Shown here: piece after piece, positions 1-8,387 of the stretch
Layout of the letters: each line of letters starts with the position of its first letter
Position numbering within the stretch: position 1 is the first letter of the stretch
The notes under the pieces: generated by a model
What the model was told of the DNA's origin: nothing
The model's database searches: none
Seen by the model: the letters and a program-made list of their open reading frames with translations, nothing else
Assembly (NCBI RefSeq): GCF_020169515.1
Contig: NZ_JAHMHW010000019.1
Location: 1-64,000, forward strand
Reading direction: 5' to 3'
From: Paenibacillus vietnamensis
Lineage (GTDB): Bacteria; Bacillota; Bacilli; Paenibacillales; Paenibacillaceae
Length of the DNA stretch: 64,000 nt
Translations under genes and position numbers: made by a program

Positions 1-21
1 CCGCACGTCCGGATCTGAGAG

Positions 22-47
22 AGGCCTATGCGCATGCGCATAGGCCT
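22..47. repeat. 26-bp perfect palindrome downstream of lexA
   Basis: Two 13-base arms (AGGCCTATGCGCA and its exact complement) abut with no spacer. It lies about 30 bases past the lexA stop codon, where a terminator would be expected, but neither side carries a T-run. As RNA it would be a strong GC-rich hairpin. It could be a T-less terminator or mRNA-end stabiliser, or a protein-binding palindrome. Confidence 0.6.
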
Positions 48-79
48 ACTCGATTCTCATGTATTGCGCTTGTTTAAAA

Positions 80-706
80 TTAATGGATGTCGCGGAACAA
101 ACCGATCACTTTGCCGAGGATCGTAACGTTCTGGAGAATGATCGGCTCCATCGTGGAATTCTCCGGCTGCAGACGGAAGTGATTCTTCTCTTTATAAAAC
201 GTCTTGACCGTCGCTTCGTCATCTTCGGTCATTGCGACGACGATCTCGCCGTTGTTGGCCGTCTGCTGCTGGCGAACAATAACATAATCTCCGCTGTGTA
301 TGCCGGCTTCAATCATGCTGTCACCGATGACATTCAGGATGAACACGCTGTTATCTCCGACAAAGTGTGACGGAAGCGGAAAATATTCCTCGATGTTCTC
401 CGTTGCCGTAATCGGAACGCCGGCTGTAACTTTACCTACGATCGGCACCTTGGAGACTGCGAACGGAATGACGTTGTCCGCGCCTTCCTGATCCTGATCC
501 AAAATCTCAATCGCGCGCGGCTTGGTCGGGTCGCGGCGGATAAGGCCTTTTTTCTCTAAACGGTCCAAATGCCCGTGCACGGTAGAGCTTGACAATAGTC
601 CTACAGCTTCGCCGATTTCTCTTACGGACGGCGGATAGCCTTTCTCCCGGACTTCATTCTTTATGAACTCTAGAATCGAATGTTGCCGGTTCGAAATCTT
701 CGACAC
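80..706 (-). CDS. lexA: LexA transcriptional repressor, SOS regulator
   Basis: A 208-residue LexA. The winged-helix DNA-binding domain covers about residues 1-65 and the S24 self-cleavage domain the C-terminal half. The cleavage bond is Ala95-Gly96, the catalytic serine is Ser130 in a GDSM motif and the general-base lysine is Lys168. LexA represses DNA-damage genes until RecA filaments trigger its autocleavage. I chose the GTG start at 706 because GGAGTGA lies five bases upstream and the protein then begins at the conserved SKISNRQ segment. Earlier in-frame codons give a non-homologous leader. It is divergent from yneA, and the shared intergenic region carries several LexA boxes, so it is autoregulated. 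Confidence 0.97.
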   Translation of the reverse strand: MSKISNRQHSILEFIKNEVREKGYPPSVREIGEAVGLLSSSTVHGHLDRLEKKGLIRRDPTKPRAIEILDQDQEGADNVIPFAVSKVPIVGKVTAGVPITATENIEEYFPLPSHFVGDNSVFILNVIGDSMIEAGIHSGDYVIVRQQQTANNGEIVVAMTEDDEATVKTFYKEKNHFRLQPENSTMEPIILQNVTILGKVIGLFRDIH

Positions 707-737
707 TGCGATCACTCCATTAGTAGATTTGTAGAAA

Positions 738-766
738 ATTATAACATAGAACCGGAGTTCGCACAA
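738..766 (-). promoter_or_regulatory. lexA promoter with embedded LexA box
   Basis: On the minus strand there is a -35 TTGTGC (761-766), a 17-base spacer and a -10 TATAAT (738-743). A LexA-type box, CGAACTCCGGTTCT read on the minus strand (748-761), fills the spacer and touches the -35. Bound LexA would block RNA polymerase, which is the usual autoregulatory arrangement. Confidence 0.8.
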
Positions 767-778
767 ACATAAGTTCTC

Positions 779-792
779 CGTACAAAAGTTCG
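779..792. promoter_or_regulatory. Additional LexA-like box between lexA and yneA
   Basis: CGTACAAAAGTTCG matches the symmetric form CGAAC-N4-GTTCG at all but one arm position. It lies upstream of both divergent promoters and may assist repression of either. Confidence 0.55.
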
Positions 793-802
793 TATTTTTG
801 CG

Positions 803-857
803 TTGACACCAAACGCTTGTTCGTGTATTCTGATATCAATAACAGAACAAACGTTTG
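803..857 (+). promoter_or_regulatory. yneA promoter with two LexA boxes
   Basis: The -35 TTGACA (803-808), 17-base spacer and -10 TATTCT (826-831) form a good sigma-A promoter. One LexA-type box, CAAACGCTTGTTCG (810-823), occupies the spacer. A second, AGAACAAACGTTTG (844-857), lies just downstream of the expected start site. The second fits the Bacillus consensus CGAACRNRYGTTYC at all but the outermost bases. This implies tight SOS control of yneA. Confidence 0.85.
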
Positions 858-869
858 GGGTGTTGAGAG

Positions 870-1247
870 ATGATGATGACCAGTCCAAGTTTTTATAGAA
901 CGATCCATAAAGAGAATCCGAGCGGCGCGAAGAAATGGAAAGTGGTTTTGGCTAAGGTCTTGAAACGGCATGCCGTTAAGCTTACAGTAAGTATGCTCGT
1001 TTTTATTCTTCTGTTTACGAGCTTTCTGATGATCGGCACCGATGCTTCGGGCAACGGGCCTGCTGCAGCCTCGCCGGCTGAGCAAATTGTTACGGTAAGC
1101 TCAGGTGACACTCTTTGGGATATTGCGAAGAGATATGTCGAAGGCAAAGACGATACCCGGTTCGTTATTTATATGATTAAAAAACGTAATGAGTTGAAGG
1201 ATGCGAACATAAAGCCTGGCCAGAAGCTGATCATACCTTCTATATAA
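870..1247 (+). CDS. yneA: YneA-like SOS cell-division suppressor, LysM protein
   Basis: A 125-residue protein with a basic cytoplasmic N-terminus, one membrane segment around residues 38-56 and a C-terminal LysM domain (about 74-124: VTVSSGDTLWDIAKRY to GQKLIIPS). Bacillus YneA has the same build, is exported during the SOS response and delays septation until DNA is repaired. Its place next to lexA and the two LexA boxes over its promoter support the same role. Three consecutive ATG codons begin at 870; the first is taken, behind a GGGGTG-type ribosome site. The resolvase-like gene yneB found between yneA and ynzC in B. subtilis is absent here. Confidence 0.9.
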   Translation: MMMTSPSFYRTIHKENPSGAKKWKVVLAKVLKRHAVKLTVSMLVFILLFTSFLMIGTDASGNGPAAASPAEQIVTVSSGDTLWDIAKRYVEGKDDTRFVIYMIKKRNELKDANIKPGQKLIIPSI

Positions 1248-1271
1248 TAGAATACACCCATCATGTTTAAG

Positions 1272-1319
1272 CTTTCCGGAATTGTCGGCCGATTATCGTT
1301 CGATACCGGAAAGTTTTTT
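1272..1319 (+). terminator. Intrinsic terminator after yneA
   Basis: CTTTCCGG (1272-1279) pairs with CCGGAAAG (1306-1313) and is followed by six T residues. Confidence 0.8.
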
Positions 1320-1418
1320 ATTTTAGGGTTAGGCTTCGTTACCTTGACATCTGTCCTTTGAAATGTAAAAGTAAAGAGTAGAGCTTTTTTTGTCATCATG
1401 AAAGGGGGAGAGCGGAAT

Positions 1419-1616
1419 ATGGATATCGACAAATTAATCGCCCGAATTAACGAGCTGTCCCGCAAGAACAAAACCGTAGGGCTTACCGATGCGGAAACGA
1501 CCGAACGGGACGAGCTGCGTCGTCAATATTTGGACAATTTCAAACGCAATTTCCGGCAGCAGCTGGATAACATTAAGATCGTTGACGGGGACGACGAGGA
1601 AGGAATCAAGCATTAG
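1419..1616 (+). CDS. ynzC: YnzC-family DUF896 small protein
   Basis: A 65-residue protein of the UPF0291/DUF896 family. It is a short helical hairpin with the typical start DKLIARINELSRKNK, followed by the conserved E-R-x-E-L-R-x-x-Y-L segment. The family's function is not established; in B. subtilis ynzC also lies in the lexA-yneA cluster. The ATG at 1419 is preferred over the ATG at 1398 because AAAGGGGGAG lies about eight bases before it and the protein then aligns with family starts. A terminator separates it from yneA, so here it is probably transcribed separately. Confidence 0.88.
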   Translation: MDIDKLIARINELSRKNKTVGLTDAETTERDELRRQYLDNFKRNFRQQLDNIKIVDGDDEEGIKH

Positions 1617-1661
1617 CGTAACGTGTGGCAACTCATTTATAATCCATGGGAGAGTGATGAG

Positions 1662-2651
1662 ATGAAATACAATCTATTAGGCAAGAGCGGTCTGGCTGTA
1701 TCCGAGCTGTGTCTCGGGACGATGACTTTCGGCAATACGACAAGCGAAACGGATTCCATCGAAATGATTAACCGGTTCGTAGAGCATGGGGGTAATTTTC
1801 TGGACACGGCCGACGTTTACGTAAACGGCCGGTCGGAAGAAATCGCGGGCAAGGCGATTAAGGACAAACGATCGGATATCGTGCTGGCGACGAAGGTAAG
1901 AATGTCGACCTCAGGAAACATTAATGGCGTCGGGCTTTCGCGCAAGCACATTATGGACGGCGTCGAAGCGAGCTTAAGACGGCTGCAGACGGATTACATC
2001 GACTTGTACCAGGTACACGTCTGGGATCATGCAACCCCGATCGAGGAAACGCTGCGAACGCTCGACGATCTTGTCTCCTCGGGCAAAGTCCGGTACATAG
2101 GCTGCTCCAATTTTTTTGCATGGCAGCTGATGAAATCGTTAGCTTATAGCGATGCGAACCGTTACGTTAGGTTTGTGTCGATTCAGCCGCAATACAGTCT
2201 GGTCAGCAGACAAATGGACCGTGAAATGATGTCTCTATGTCTGGAAGAGAAGGTTGGCGTCATTCCATGGGCTCCGCTTGGCGGAGGTTTTCTGACGGGC
2301 AGGTATAACAGGCAAATGCCGGAGGAGGGCCGCTTAACCTCGAAGGTAGGCGAGAGCGCTTGGGTGAATCGTGCCTCGGACGAAAACTTCGCGATCCTGG
2401 ATGAGCTGCTTTCGGTATCGGAGGAAGCGGGCAAAACGCCGGCTCAGGTCGCGTTAAGATGGCTGCTGCAGCGTGAAGGAATTACTTCTCCGATTTTCGG
2501 GGCGAGCAGGCTTGAGCAGTTTGAAGATAATATCGGTGCAATCGGCTGGGAGCTTCCTGCGGAGCTGTGGAGCCGCCTGGATGAAGCAAGCGCATTGCCG
2601 GATGATTACCCAAACCGGTTTATTCATAAATTCCGCAGGCCGTTCGAATAG
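1662..2651 (+). CDS. Aldo/keto reductase
   Basis: A 329-residue NADPH-dependent oxidoreductase of the aldo/keto reductase superfamily, a TIM barrel expected in the cytosol. The catalytic tetrad is visible as Asp48 and Tyr53 (DTADVY), Lys78 (ATK) and His119 (QVHVWDH). The cofactor-binding region near residue 290 includes FGASRLEQFEDN. It resembles the YccK/IolS group of general-stress reductases; the substrate cannot be told from sequence. The start at 1662 gives the standard MKYNLLGKSGL opening behind a GGGAG site. A start at 1623 would add a non-homologous leader. Confidence 0.92.
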   Translation: MKYNLLGKSGLAVSELCLGTMTFGNTTSETDSIEMINRFVEHGGNFLDTADVYVNGRSEEIAGKAIKDKRSDIVLATKVRMSTSGNINGVGLSRKHIMDGVEASLRRLQTDYIDLYQVHVWDHATPIEETLRTLDDLVSSGKVRYIGCSNFFAWQLMKSLAYSDANRYVRFVSIQPQYSLVSRQMDREMMSLCLEEKVGVIPWAPLGGGFLTGRYNRQMPEEGRLTSKVGESAWVNRASDENFAILDELLSVSEEAGKTPAQVALRWLLQREGITSPIFGASRLEQFEDNIGAIGWELPAELWSRLDEASALPDDYPNRFIHKFRRPFE

Positions 2652-2677
2652 AATACCGATTCAGGAGGAATGACAGC

Positions 2678-3184
2678 TTGTCACGTTCTTGGGAGCGCAA
2701 GGTGCGCAAAAACATGAGCAACATCAACAAACAGCGCAAGAAGCAAGGGACCGGTCAACTTGTTTTTAATGCCGAGAAATCGGAGAAAATCGTAGGCCGC
2801 AACTACATCGCGCCTATTCTTCTATTATTGTTTATTGCGCTATACGTAATCTTGATGCAAAGCTCAACCGAGTTTCAAATGGACACAATGTTTTGGATAA
2901 CGGTCGGCTGTTATATCTTGCTTGCCGCTGTGTTTTATTTCCGCAGACCTTACATAACGATAGGCAAGGATTATGTCCAAACCCGCCGGATGACGGGAGA
3001 CAAGCGGCTGCCCGCGTCCAATATTAAGGCAATTAGCGTACAGCCGGGGTATGTTATCATTGAACAGCATAAAGGAGCGAACTGGGTGTTTTCCAAGTTG
3101 CTGAACCGGTACCCGACCGATGAAATCGGCGATAAGCTGAAGCTGTTTGCGCAAGCGAACGGCATCTCTTTTGAGCAAAAATAA
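2678..3184 (+). CDS. Small membrane protein with two TM segments and a PH-like tail
   Basis: 168 residues. A basic cytoplasmic N-terminus (about 1-40) is followed by two close membrane segments (about 43-60 and 70-87). A soluble C-terminal region of about 75 residues has alternating strands (YITIGKDYVQTRR, ISVQPGYVIIEQ) resembling bacterial PH-like domains. I do not recognise a named family. The TTG start is chosen because AGGAGG lies nine bases upstream; an internal ATG 36 bases later has no good ribosome site. It lies 26 bases after the reductase and 24 before a HAD gene, so it is probably co-transcribed with both. Confidence 0.8.
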   Translation: MSRSWERKVRKNMSNINKQRKKQGTGQLVFNAEKSEKIVGRNYIAPILLLLFIALYVILMQSSTEFQMDTMFWITVGCYILLAAVFYFRRPYITIGKDYVQTRRMTGDKRLPASNIKAISVQPGYVIIEQHKGANWVFSKLLNRYPTDEIGDKLKLFAQANGISFEQK

Positions 3185-3208
3185 ATAGGCAGGAGAGTAC
3201 GAACAACG

Positions 3209-3997
3209 ATGGCAAAACAAGCAGTATTATTTGATCTGGATGATACGCTGCTGTGGGACGACCGCAGCGTAAAGGAAGCGTTTGAAGCAACCTGCCAAAC
3301 GGCAGCAAAGGAAACCGGCGTAGACCCGGCGGAGTTGGAGGAAGCGGTTCGCCGCGAGGCCAGGACGCTGTACGAGTCCTACGAAACCTTTCCGTTTACC
3401 AAAATGATCGGAATCAATCCGTTCGAGGCACTTTGGGCTCCGTTCCTCGAAGGTGAACAGGAAGAGTTCCGCAAGCTGGAGCGGCTGGCACCGGGCTACC
3501 GCAAGGCGGCATGGACGCAAGGATTGAAAGCGGTAGGCGTGGACGATGAAGAGCTGGGGGCTAAACTGGCCGAGCAATTTCCTGCCGAAAGACGTGCACG
3601 TCCGATCGTATATGAAGAAACGTTCCGGCTTCTGGATGCCTTGAAAGGCAAGTATAAGCTGCTGTTGCTTACGAACGGTTCACCCGACTTACAGCGGGAG
3701 AAGCTGGCTGGCGTGCCCGAGCTTATTCCTTATTTCGATCATATTATTATATCGGGTGAGTTCGGGGAAGGAAAACCGGCTGCTTCGATCTTTAAGCATG
3801 CGCTGGATCGTCTCGGTATCGAGCCGGATCATGGTATTATGGTGGGCGATAAGCTGACTACCGATATTCTGGGTGCGAATACGATCGGGATGACCTCCGT
3901 ATGGGTTAACCGACACGGCGCAGTTCGGAACGACGATATTATTCCGACCCATGAGATTAAGCATTTAGAGGAGCTTCTTACGATTCTGGAAGCTTAA
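3209..3997 (+). CDS. HAD-superfamily hydrolase
   Basis: A 262-residue haloacid-dehalogenase-type phosphatase with a helical cap (subclass I). Motif I is FDLDDTL (residues 8-14, nucleophile Asp and acid Asp). Motif II is the Thr in LLTNG, motif III the Lys in GEGKPAASIF, and motif IV GDKLTTDILGA. It resembles the YsaA/YfnB group, which dephosphorylates small metabolites. The true substrate is unknown. It ends this small operon at a strong terminator. Confidence 0.88.
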   Translation: MAKQAVLFDLDDTLLWDDRSVKEAFEATCQTAAKETGVDPAELEEAVRREARTLYESYETFPFTKMIGINPFEALWAPFLEGEQEEFRKLERLAPGYRKAAWTQGLKAVGVDDEELGAKLAEQFPAERRARPIVYEETFRLLDALKGKYKLLLLTNGSPDLQREKLAGVPELIPYFDHIIISGEFGEGKPAASIFKHALDRLGIEPDHGIMVGDKLTTDILGANTIGMTSVWVNRHGAVRNDDIIPTHEIKHLEELLTILEA

Positions 3998-4008
3998 TTG
4001 CATGACAA

Positions 4009-4047
4009 AAACCCCTCGATATCAGATTTGCTTGTATCGAGGGGTTT
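4009..4047. terminator. Bidirectional intrinsic terminator
   Basis: A 13-bp perfect stem (AAACCCCTCGATA, 4009-4021, with its complement at 4035-4047) lies between the HAD gene and the convergent mtnD. An A-rich tract upstream and T-rich sequence downstream let it serve both strands. Confidence 0.88.
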
Positions 4048-4143
4048 GCTTTGTAAAAAAAAGTATTAGTTTAGCTCCTATACTGACGTCTAAATCTCAC
4101 CGCGAAACGTAAGCTAATGCCGCCGAAGGACGGGGATGGCCGT

Positions 4144-4698
4144 TTACGCTTGCTTCGATCCGAAAGATTCATCCGCGTACGGATGAGCGATCCAGCCTTC
4201 GGTTTCGATGAATAATCTTACGGCAACGATTTGGCGGTTTTCCATCAGCGTAAAGAAATGCGGTTTATATTCCGGTACGGAAATGACGTCGCCTGCTTCA
4301 AGCTCGACGTCGAAGTATCCGACATCATCGGTGCCTTTTATAATAAAAATGCCTTTGCCGGCTGTAATGGCGCGCACTTCGTCTTCCGTATGCGTATGCA
4401 CGTTCTCGAATTTCTTAAGCAATTCGTCCAAATTCGGTGTTGCATCGGATAAAGAGATGATGTCCCAGGTTTTGTAGCCGCGGCGTTCGGCCAAATCGCG
4501 GATTTCCTCGTCGAATGTTGCCAAAATTTGCTGTTTCTCTTCGTCGGAGAGGACAAATTTTTCTTGCAGCCCAGCCTCAAGCTTCTTCGGATCCCAATGC
4601 TCGTAAAGCACTTCTTGCTTCTCTAGAAAGGCGCGGACATTATCTTCCCCTTGAATCCGTTCCTCCGTATTGCGAATTCTTATTTCAGCCAAGAACAT
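4144..4698 (-). CDS. mtnD: Acireductone dioxygenase
   Basis: 184 residues, the usual length for the cupin-fold acireductone dioxygenase of the methionine salvage pathway. With Fe2+ the enzyme cleaves the acireductone from methylthioribose to the methionine precursor 2-keto-4-methylthiobutyrate and formate; with Ni2+ it takes an off-pathway route. The metal site is visible as the H-T-H-T-E-D-E block near residue 101 and the later His in YKPHFF. The gene stands alone, not in an mtn operon, but diverges from metH, so two methionine-forming routes share one intergenic region of about 140 bases. Confidence 0.93.
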   Translation of the reverse strand: MFLAEIRIRNTEERIQGEDNVRAFLEKQEVLYEHWDPKKLEAGLQEKFVLSDEEKQQILATFDEEIRDLAERRGYKTWDIISLSDATPNLDELLKKFENVHTHTEDEVRAITAGKGIFIIKGTDDVGYFDVELEAGDVISVPEYKPHFFTLMENRQIVAVRLFIETEGWIAHPYADESFGSKQA

Positions 4699-4733
4699 TC
4701 CCTCTTTTCCTATAGAGATTAAATGATATAATC

Positions 4734-4762
4734 ATTATAAAACAAAACCAACCGAATGTCGA
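4734..4762 (-). promoter_or_regulatory. mtnD promoter
   Basis: On the minus strand: -35 TCGACA (4757-4762), 17-base spacer, -10 TATAAT (4734-4739). The 35-base leader is too short for an S-box riboswitch. Confidence 0.75.
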
Positions 4763-4835
4763 TGGATGTACCTTTTCACACACAAGGTATTCTGATAAAC
4801 TATGGGTTAATGATTTGCGGGAAGGGTGTAGTAAT

Positions 4836-7800
4836 TTGTCGAAACCGACCATACAACAATTGCTTCAAGAGCGTATCCTTATTTTGGACGGCGCAATGGG
4901 TACGATGATTCAGCAAGCGAATTTGAATGAAGATGACTTTGGCGGTCCTGAGCTGGACGGATGCAACGAAATGCTCGTATTGACACGGCCGGACGTGATC
5001 CGCTCGATCCATGAGCAGTATCTGGAAGCCGGAGCGGATATTTTGGAAACGAACACATTCGGCGCGACTAGCATCGTTTTGGCCGATTACGATATTCCGG
5101 AAAAAGCGCGGGAAATCAATCTGGCTGCGGTAAAGCTGGCAAGGGAAGCCTGCGACAAGTACAGTACGCCGGACAAGCCGCGATTCGTCGCGGGCGCATT
5201 GGGCCCGACGACCAAAACGTTGTCCGTAACAGGCGGCGTAACGTTTGACGAGCTCGTAGAGAGCTATTACGAGCAGGCGCTTGCCTTAATTGAAGCCGGC
5301 GCAGACGCGCTTCTGCTTGAAACCTCGCAGGATACGCTGAACGTAAAAGCCGGCAGCATCGGTATCCGGAACGCCTTCGACACGCTCGGACGCGAGCTTC
5401 CGATTATGATTTCCGGTACGATTGAACCGATGGGAACGACGCTTGCGGGACAGACGATCGAATCGTTTTATATTTCACTCGAGCATTTGAAGCCGATTTC
5501 GATCGGATTAAACTGTGCGACGGGGCCGGAGTTCATGCGTGACCATATCCGTTCGCTCAACGATATTTCCAAGGCGGCGATCAGCTGTTACCCGAATGCG
5601 GGTTTGCCGGACGAGAACGGTCATTATCACGAATCACCGGAATCGCTGGCCAAGAAAATCGCCTCTTTCGCTGAGCAGGGCTGGCTGAATATTGCCGGCG
5701 GCTGCTGCGGCACGACGCCTGAGCATATTCGCGTCATGGCGGAGACAATGGCCAATTACGAGCCGCGCACGAAGCTTGGCGACCATCCGAATGCGGTTTC
5801 CGGCATTGACACGGTTTATATCGAGCCGGAGAACCGTCCGATTATGATCGGTGAGAGAACAAACATATCCGGATCGCGGAAATTCAAGCGTTTGATTAAG
5901 GAAGAGAAGTTCGACGAGGCGTCGGAAATTGCAAGAGCCCAAGTGAAGGGCGGGGCGCATGTCATTGACATCAATCTTCAGGATACGGACATTGACGAGG
6001 CGTACGCCGTTCATCAGTTTTTGCCGCAGGTCGTAAAGAAAATTAAAGCTCCGCTTATGCTCGACTCCACTTACGATCATATTATTGAGCTCGGGTTGAA
6101 ATATTCGCAGGGCAAGGCGATCATTAACTCGATTAACCTGGAGGACGGGGAATCGAAGTTCGAGAAAATATTGCCGCTAATTCACCGCTACGGGGCGGCC
6201 GTCGTTATGATTCTGATCGATGAGCGCGGACAGGCGGTGTCGCGCGAAGCCAAGATGGAGGTGGCAGGCCGGTCCTACGATCTCCTCGTCAATAAATATG
6301 GCATGAATCCAGAGGATATTATTTTTGACCCGAACATGTTCCCGGTCGGCTCCGGCGATCCGCAATATATCGGCTCGGCTGTGGAGACGCTGGAGGGTAT
6401 TCGGATGATCAAGGAAAAATATCCGCTTGCCAAAACGATATTAGGTCTCAGCAATATTTCCTTCGGCTTGCCTGACGCAGGACGCGAGGTGCTGAATTCG
6501 GTTTATTTGTACCATGCGACTAAGGCGGGTCTCGATTACGCGATCGTGAACACGGAGAAGCTCGAACGCTATGCGTCGATTCCGGAAGATGAGCGGAAGC
6601 TGGCTGAGGAGCTCATCTATAATACGAATGACGATACGCTGGCCGCGTTTGTCGCCGCTTTCCGCAATAAAAAGGTCGAGAAGAAGGAGAAAATTTCCAA
6701 CCTCACGCTGGAGGAACGTCTTGCTTCTTACGTCGTGGAAGGCACGAAAGAAGGCCTCATTCCCGATCTTGACGAAGCGCTTAAGAAATACTCGCCGCTG
6801 GAGGTCATTAACGGACCGCTAATGAAGGGTATGGAGGAAGTAGGCCGCCTGTTTAACAACAACGAGCTCATCGTGGCGGAAGTGCTTCAAAGCGCGGAGG
6901 TTATGAAGGCGTCCGTAAGTTATCTGGAGCAGTTTATGGAGAAAAACGAGTCCTCGGTGAAAGGCAAAATTATTTTGGCGACGGTTAAAGGCGATGTCCA
7001 TGATATCGGCAAAAATCTCGTCGAAATCATTTTGTCCAACAACGGCTATAAGATTATCAATCTCGGCATTAAAGTACCGCCGGAGCAGTTGATCGAGGCT
7101 TACCGCAATGAGAAGGTCGATGCAATCGGCTTATCGGGTCTGCTCGTCAAATCGGCGCAGCAAATGGTGATCACGGCGCAGGATTTGCGTACCGCGGGCA
7201 TTGACGTGCCTATTCTTGTCGGCGGGGCGGCGTTGACCCGAAAGTTCACGAAGACACGGATCGGTCCGGAATACGACGGTCTCGTCCTGTATGCGAAGGA
7301 CGCGATGGACGGACTGGATATTGCGAATAAGCTGATGGATTCTGAACACCGGGCGCGCATGGAAGAGGAAATGGCCGCTTATAAAGCTTCCGGAGGTGCG
7401 GAGGAAGAGGATAAAAAGCAGCTGCCTGAGCTCAGCAGGGCGGTCCGTTCGAAAATTTCGCCGGACGCGCCGGTGTTTACGCCGCCGGATCTGGAACGTC
7501 ACGTGCTTCGCGACGTGCCGATTCCGCACATTATACCGTACGTGAATATGCAGATGCTGCTCGGCCACCATCTCGGCTTGAAGGGCAATATAGACAACCT
7601 TCTGAAGGAAGGTAACGAAAAAGCGCTTCAATTGAAGGCGACCGTCGACCGGATTTTGCAGGAGGGAAGTGCGGAAGGCTACATTAAAGCTCATGCGATG
7701 TACCGGTTTTTCCCTGCACAGTCGTCCGGCAACGATGTTATTATTTATAATCCGGCCGATCCGAAACAGGAGATTAAAAGGTTTACGTTCCCTCGCCAGC

Positions 7801-8276
7801 AGGTAGAGCCGTATTTGTGCCTGGCCGATTATTTGAAATCGGTAGACAGCGGCGTCATGGACTATGTCGGTTTCCTGGTTGTTACAGCCGGACAAGGAAT
7901 CCGGGATCTGGCGAACGAATGGAAGGACAGCGGCGATTATTTGAGGTCGCATGCGCTTCAATCGGTTGCGCTGGAGGTTGCGGAAGGTCTTGCCGAACGC
8001 ATCCACCATATGATGCGCGATATTTGCGGTTACCCGGATCCGGCCGAAATGACGATGAAGCAGCGGCTTGGCGCGCGTTATCAAGGCATCCGCGTATCGT
8101 TCGGCTATCCGGCCTGCCCGAATTTGGAGGATCAGGAGCCGTTGTTCGATCTGATGCGACCGCAGGATATCGGGGTAGAGCTTACGGAAGGTTACATGAT
8201 GGAGCCGGAAGCATCCGTATCCGCGATGGTCTTCGCGCATCCTGAGGCGCAATATTTTAACGTAGAAAAAGTATAA
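4836..8276 (+). CDS. metH: Cobalamin-dependent methionine synthase
   Basis: 1146 residues, full length for MetH, which transfers a methyl group from methyl-tetrahydrofolate through cobalamin to homocysteine. Modules in order are: homocysteine-binding barrel (about 1-330, zinc cysteines in GLNCATGPE and GGCCGT), pterin-binding barrel (about 345-620, MIGERTNISGSRKF), cap plus B12 domain (about 650-880, cobalamin-ligand His in GDVHDIGKN), and AdoMet reactivation domain (about 920-1146, with RLGARYQGIRVSFGYPACP). A TTG start at 4836 behind GGAAGGGTG is preferred to a TTG at 4815 that lies inside that ribosome site. No S-box or cobalamin riboswitch is visible upstream. Confidence 0.96.
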   Translation: MSKPTIQQLLQERILILDGAMGTMIQQANLNEDDFGGPELDGCNEMLVLTRPDVIRSIHEQYLEAGADILETNTFGATSIVLADYDIPEKAREINLAAVKLAREACDKYSTPDKPRFVAGALGPTTKTLSVTGGVTFDELVESYYEQALALIEAGADALLLETSQDTLNVKAGSIGIRNAFDTLGRELPIMISGTIEPMGTTLAGQTIESFYISLEHLKPISIGLNCATGPEFMRDHIRSLNDISKAAISCYPNAGLPDENGHYHESPESLAKKIASFAEQGWLNIAGGCCGTTPEHIRVMAETMANYEPRTKLGDHPNAVSGIDTVYIEPENRPIMIGERTNISGSRKFKRLIKEEKFDEASEIARAQVKGGAHVIDINLQDTDIDEAYAVHQFLPQVVKKIKAPLMLDSTYDHIIELGLKYSQGKAIINSINLEDGESKFEKILPLIHRYGAAVVMILIDERGQAVSREAKMEVAGRSYDLLVNKYGMNPEDIIFDPNMFPVGSGDPQYIGSAVETLEGIRMIKEKYPLAKTILGLSNISFGLPDAGREVLNSVYLYHATKAGLDYAIVNTEKLERYASIPEDERKLAEELIYNTNDDTLAAFVAAFRNKKVEKKEKISNLTLEERLASYVVEGTKEGLIPDLDEALKKYSPLEVINGPLMKGMEEVGRLFNNNELIVAEVLQSAEVMKASVSYLEQFMEKNESSVKGKIILATVKGDVHDIGKNLVEIILSNNGYKIINLGIKVPPEQLIEAYRNEKVDAIGLSGLLVKSAQQMVITAQDLRTAGIDVPILVGGAALTRKFTKTRIGPEYDGLVLYAKDAMDGLDIANKLMDSEHRARMEEEMAAYKASGGAEEEDKKQLPELSRAVRSKISPDAPVFTPPDLERHVLRDVPIPHIIPYVNMQMLLGHHLGLKGNIDNLLKEGNEKALQLKATVDRILQEGSAEGYIKAHAMYRFFPAQSSGNDVIIYNPADPKQEIKRFTFPRQQVEPYLCLADYLKSVDSGVMDYVGFLVVTAGQGIRDLANEWKDSGDYLRSHALQSVALEVAEGLAERIHHMMRDICGYPDPAEMTMKQRLGARYQGIRVSFGYPACPNLEDQEPLFDLMRPQDIGVELTEGYMMEPEASVSAMVFAHPEAQYFNVEKV

Positions 8277-8291
8277 TAATAAAGGATATGC

Positions 8292-8333
8292 AGAGCCCTC
8301 CAGCATTCGGACCATCGAGCTAGAGAGGGCTCT
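8292..8333 (+). terminator. Probable terminator after metH
   Basis: AGAGCCCTC (8292-8300) pairs with GAGGGCTCT (8325-8333). The loop is long and the following tract only modestly T-rich. Confidence 0.55.
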
Positions 8334-8387
8334 TCGTTTCATAATCGGAGCCGCCGAGTCGGATTCCGGGAAGGAAGTCGGTTAACG

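Noticed and set aside
4699..4835. SAM or cobalamin riboswitch before metH
   Set aside because: Region is too short and none of the conserved core segments is present.
7131..8342. 403-codon minus-strand ORF opposite metH
   Set aside because: Antisense shadow of the B12 and activation domains; codon bias in the plus frame explains the open frame.
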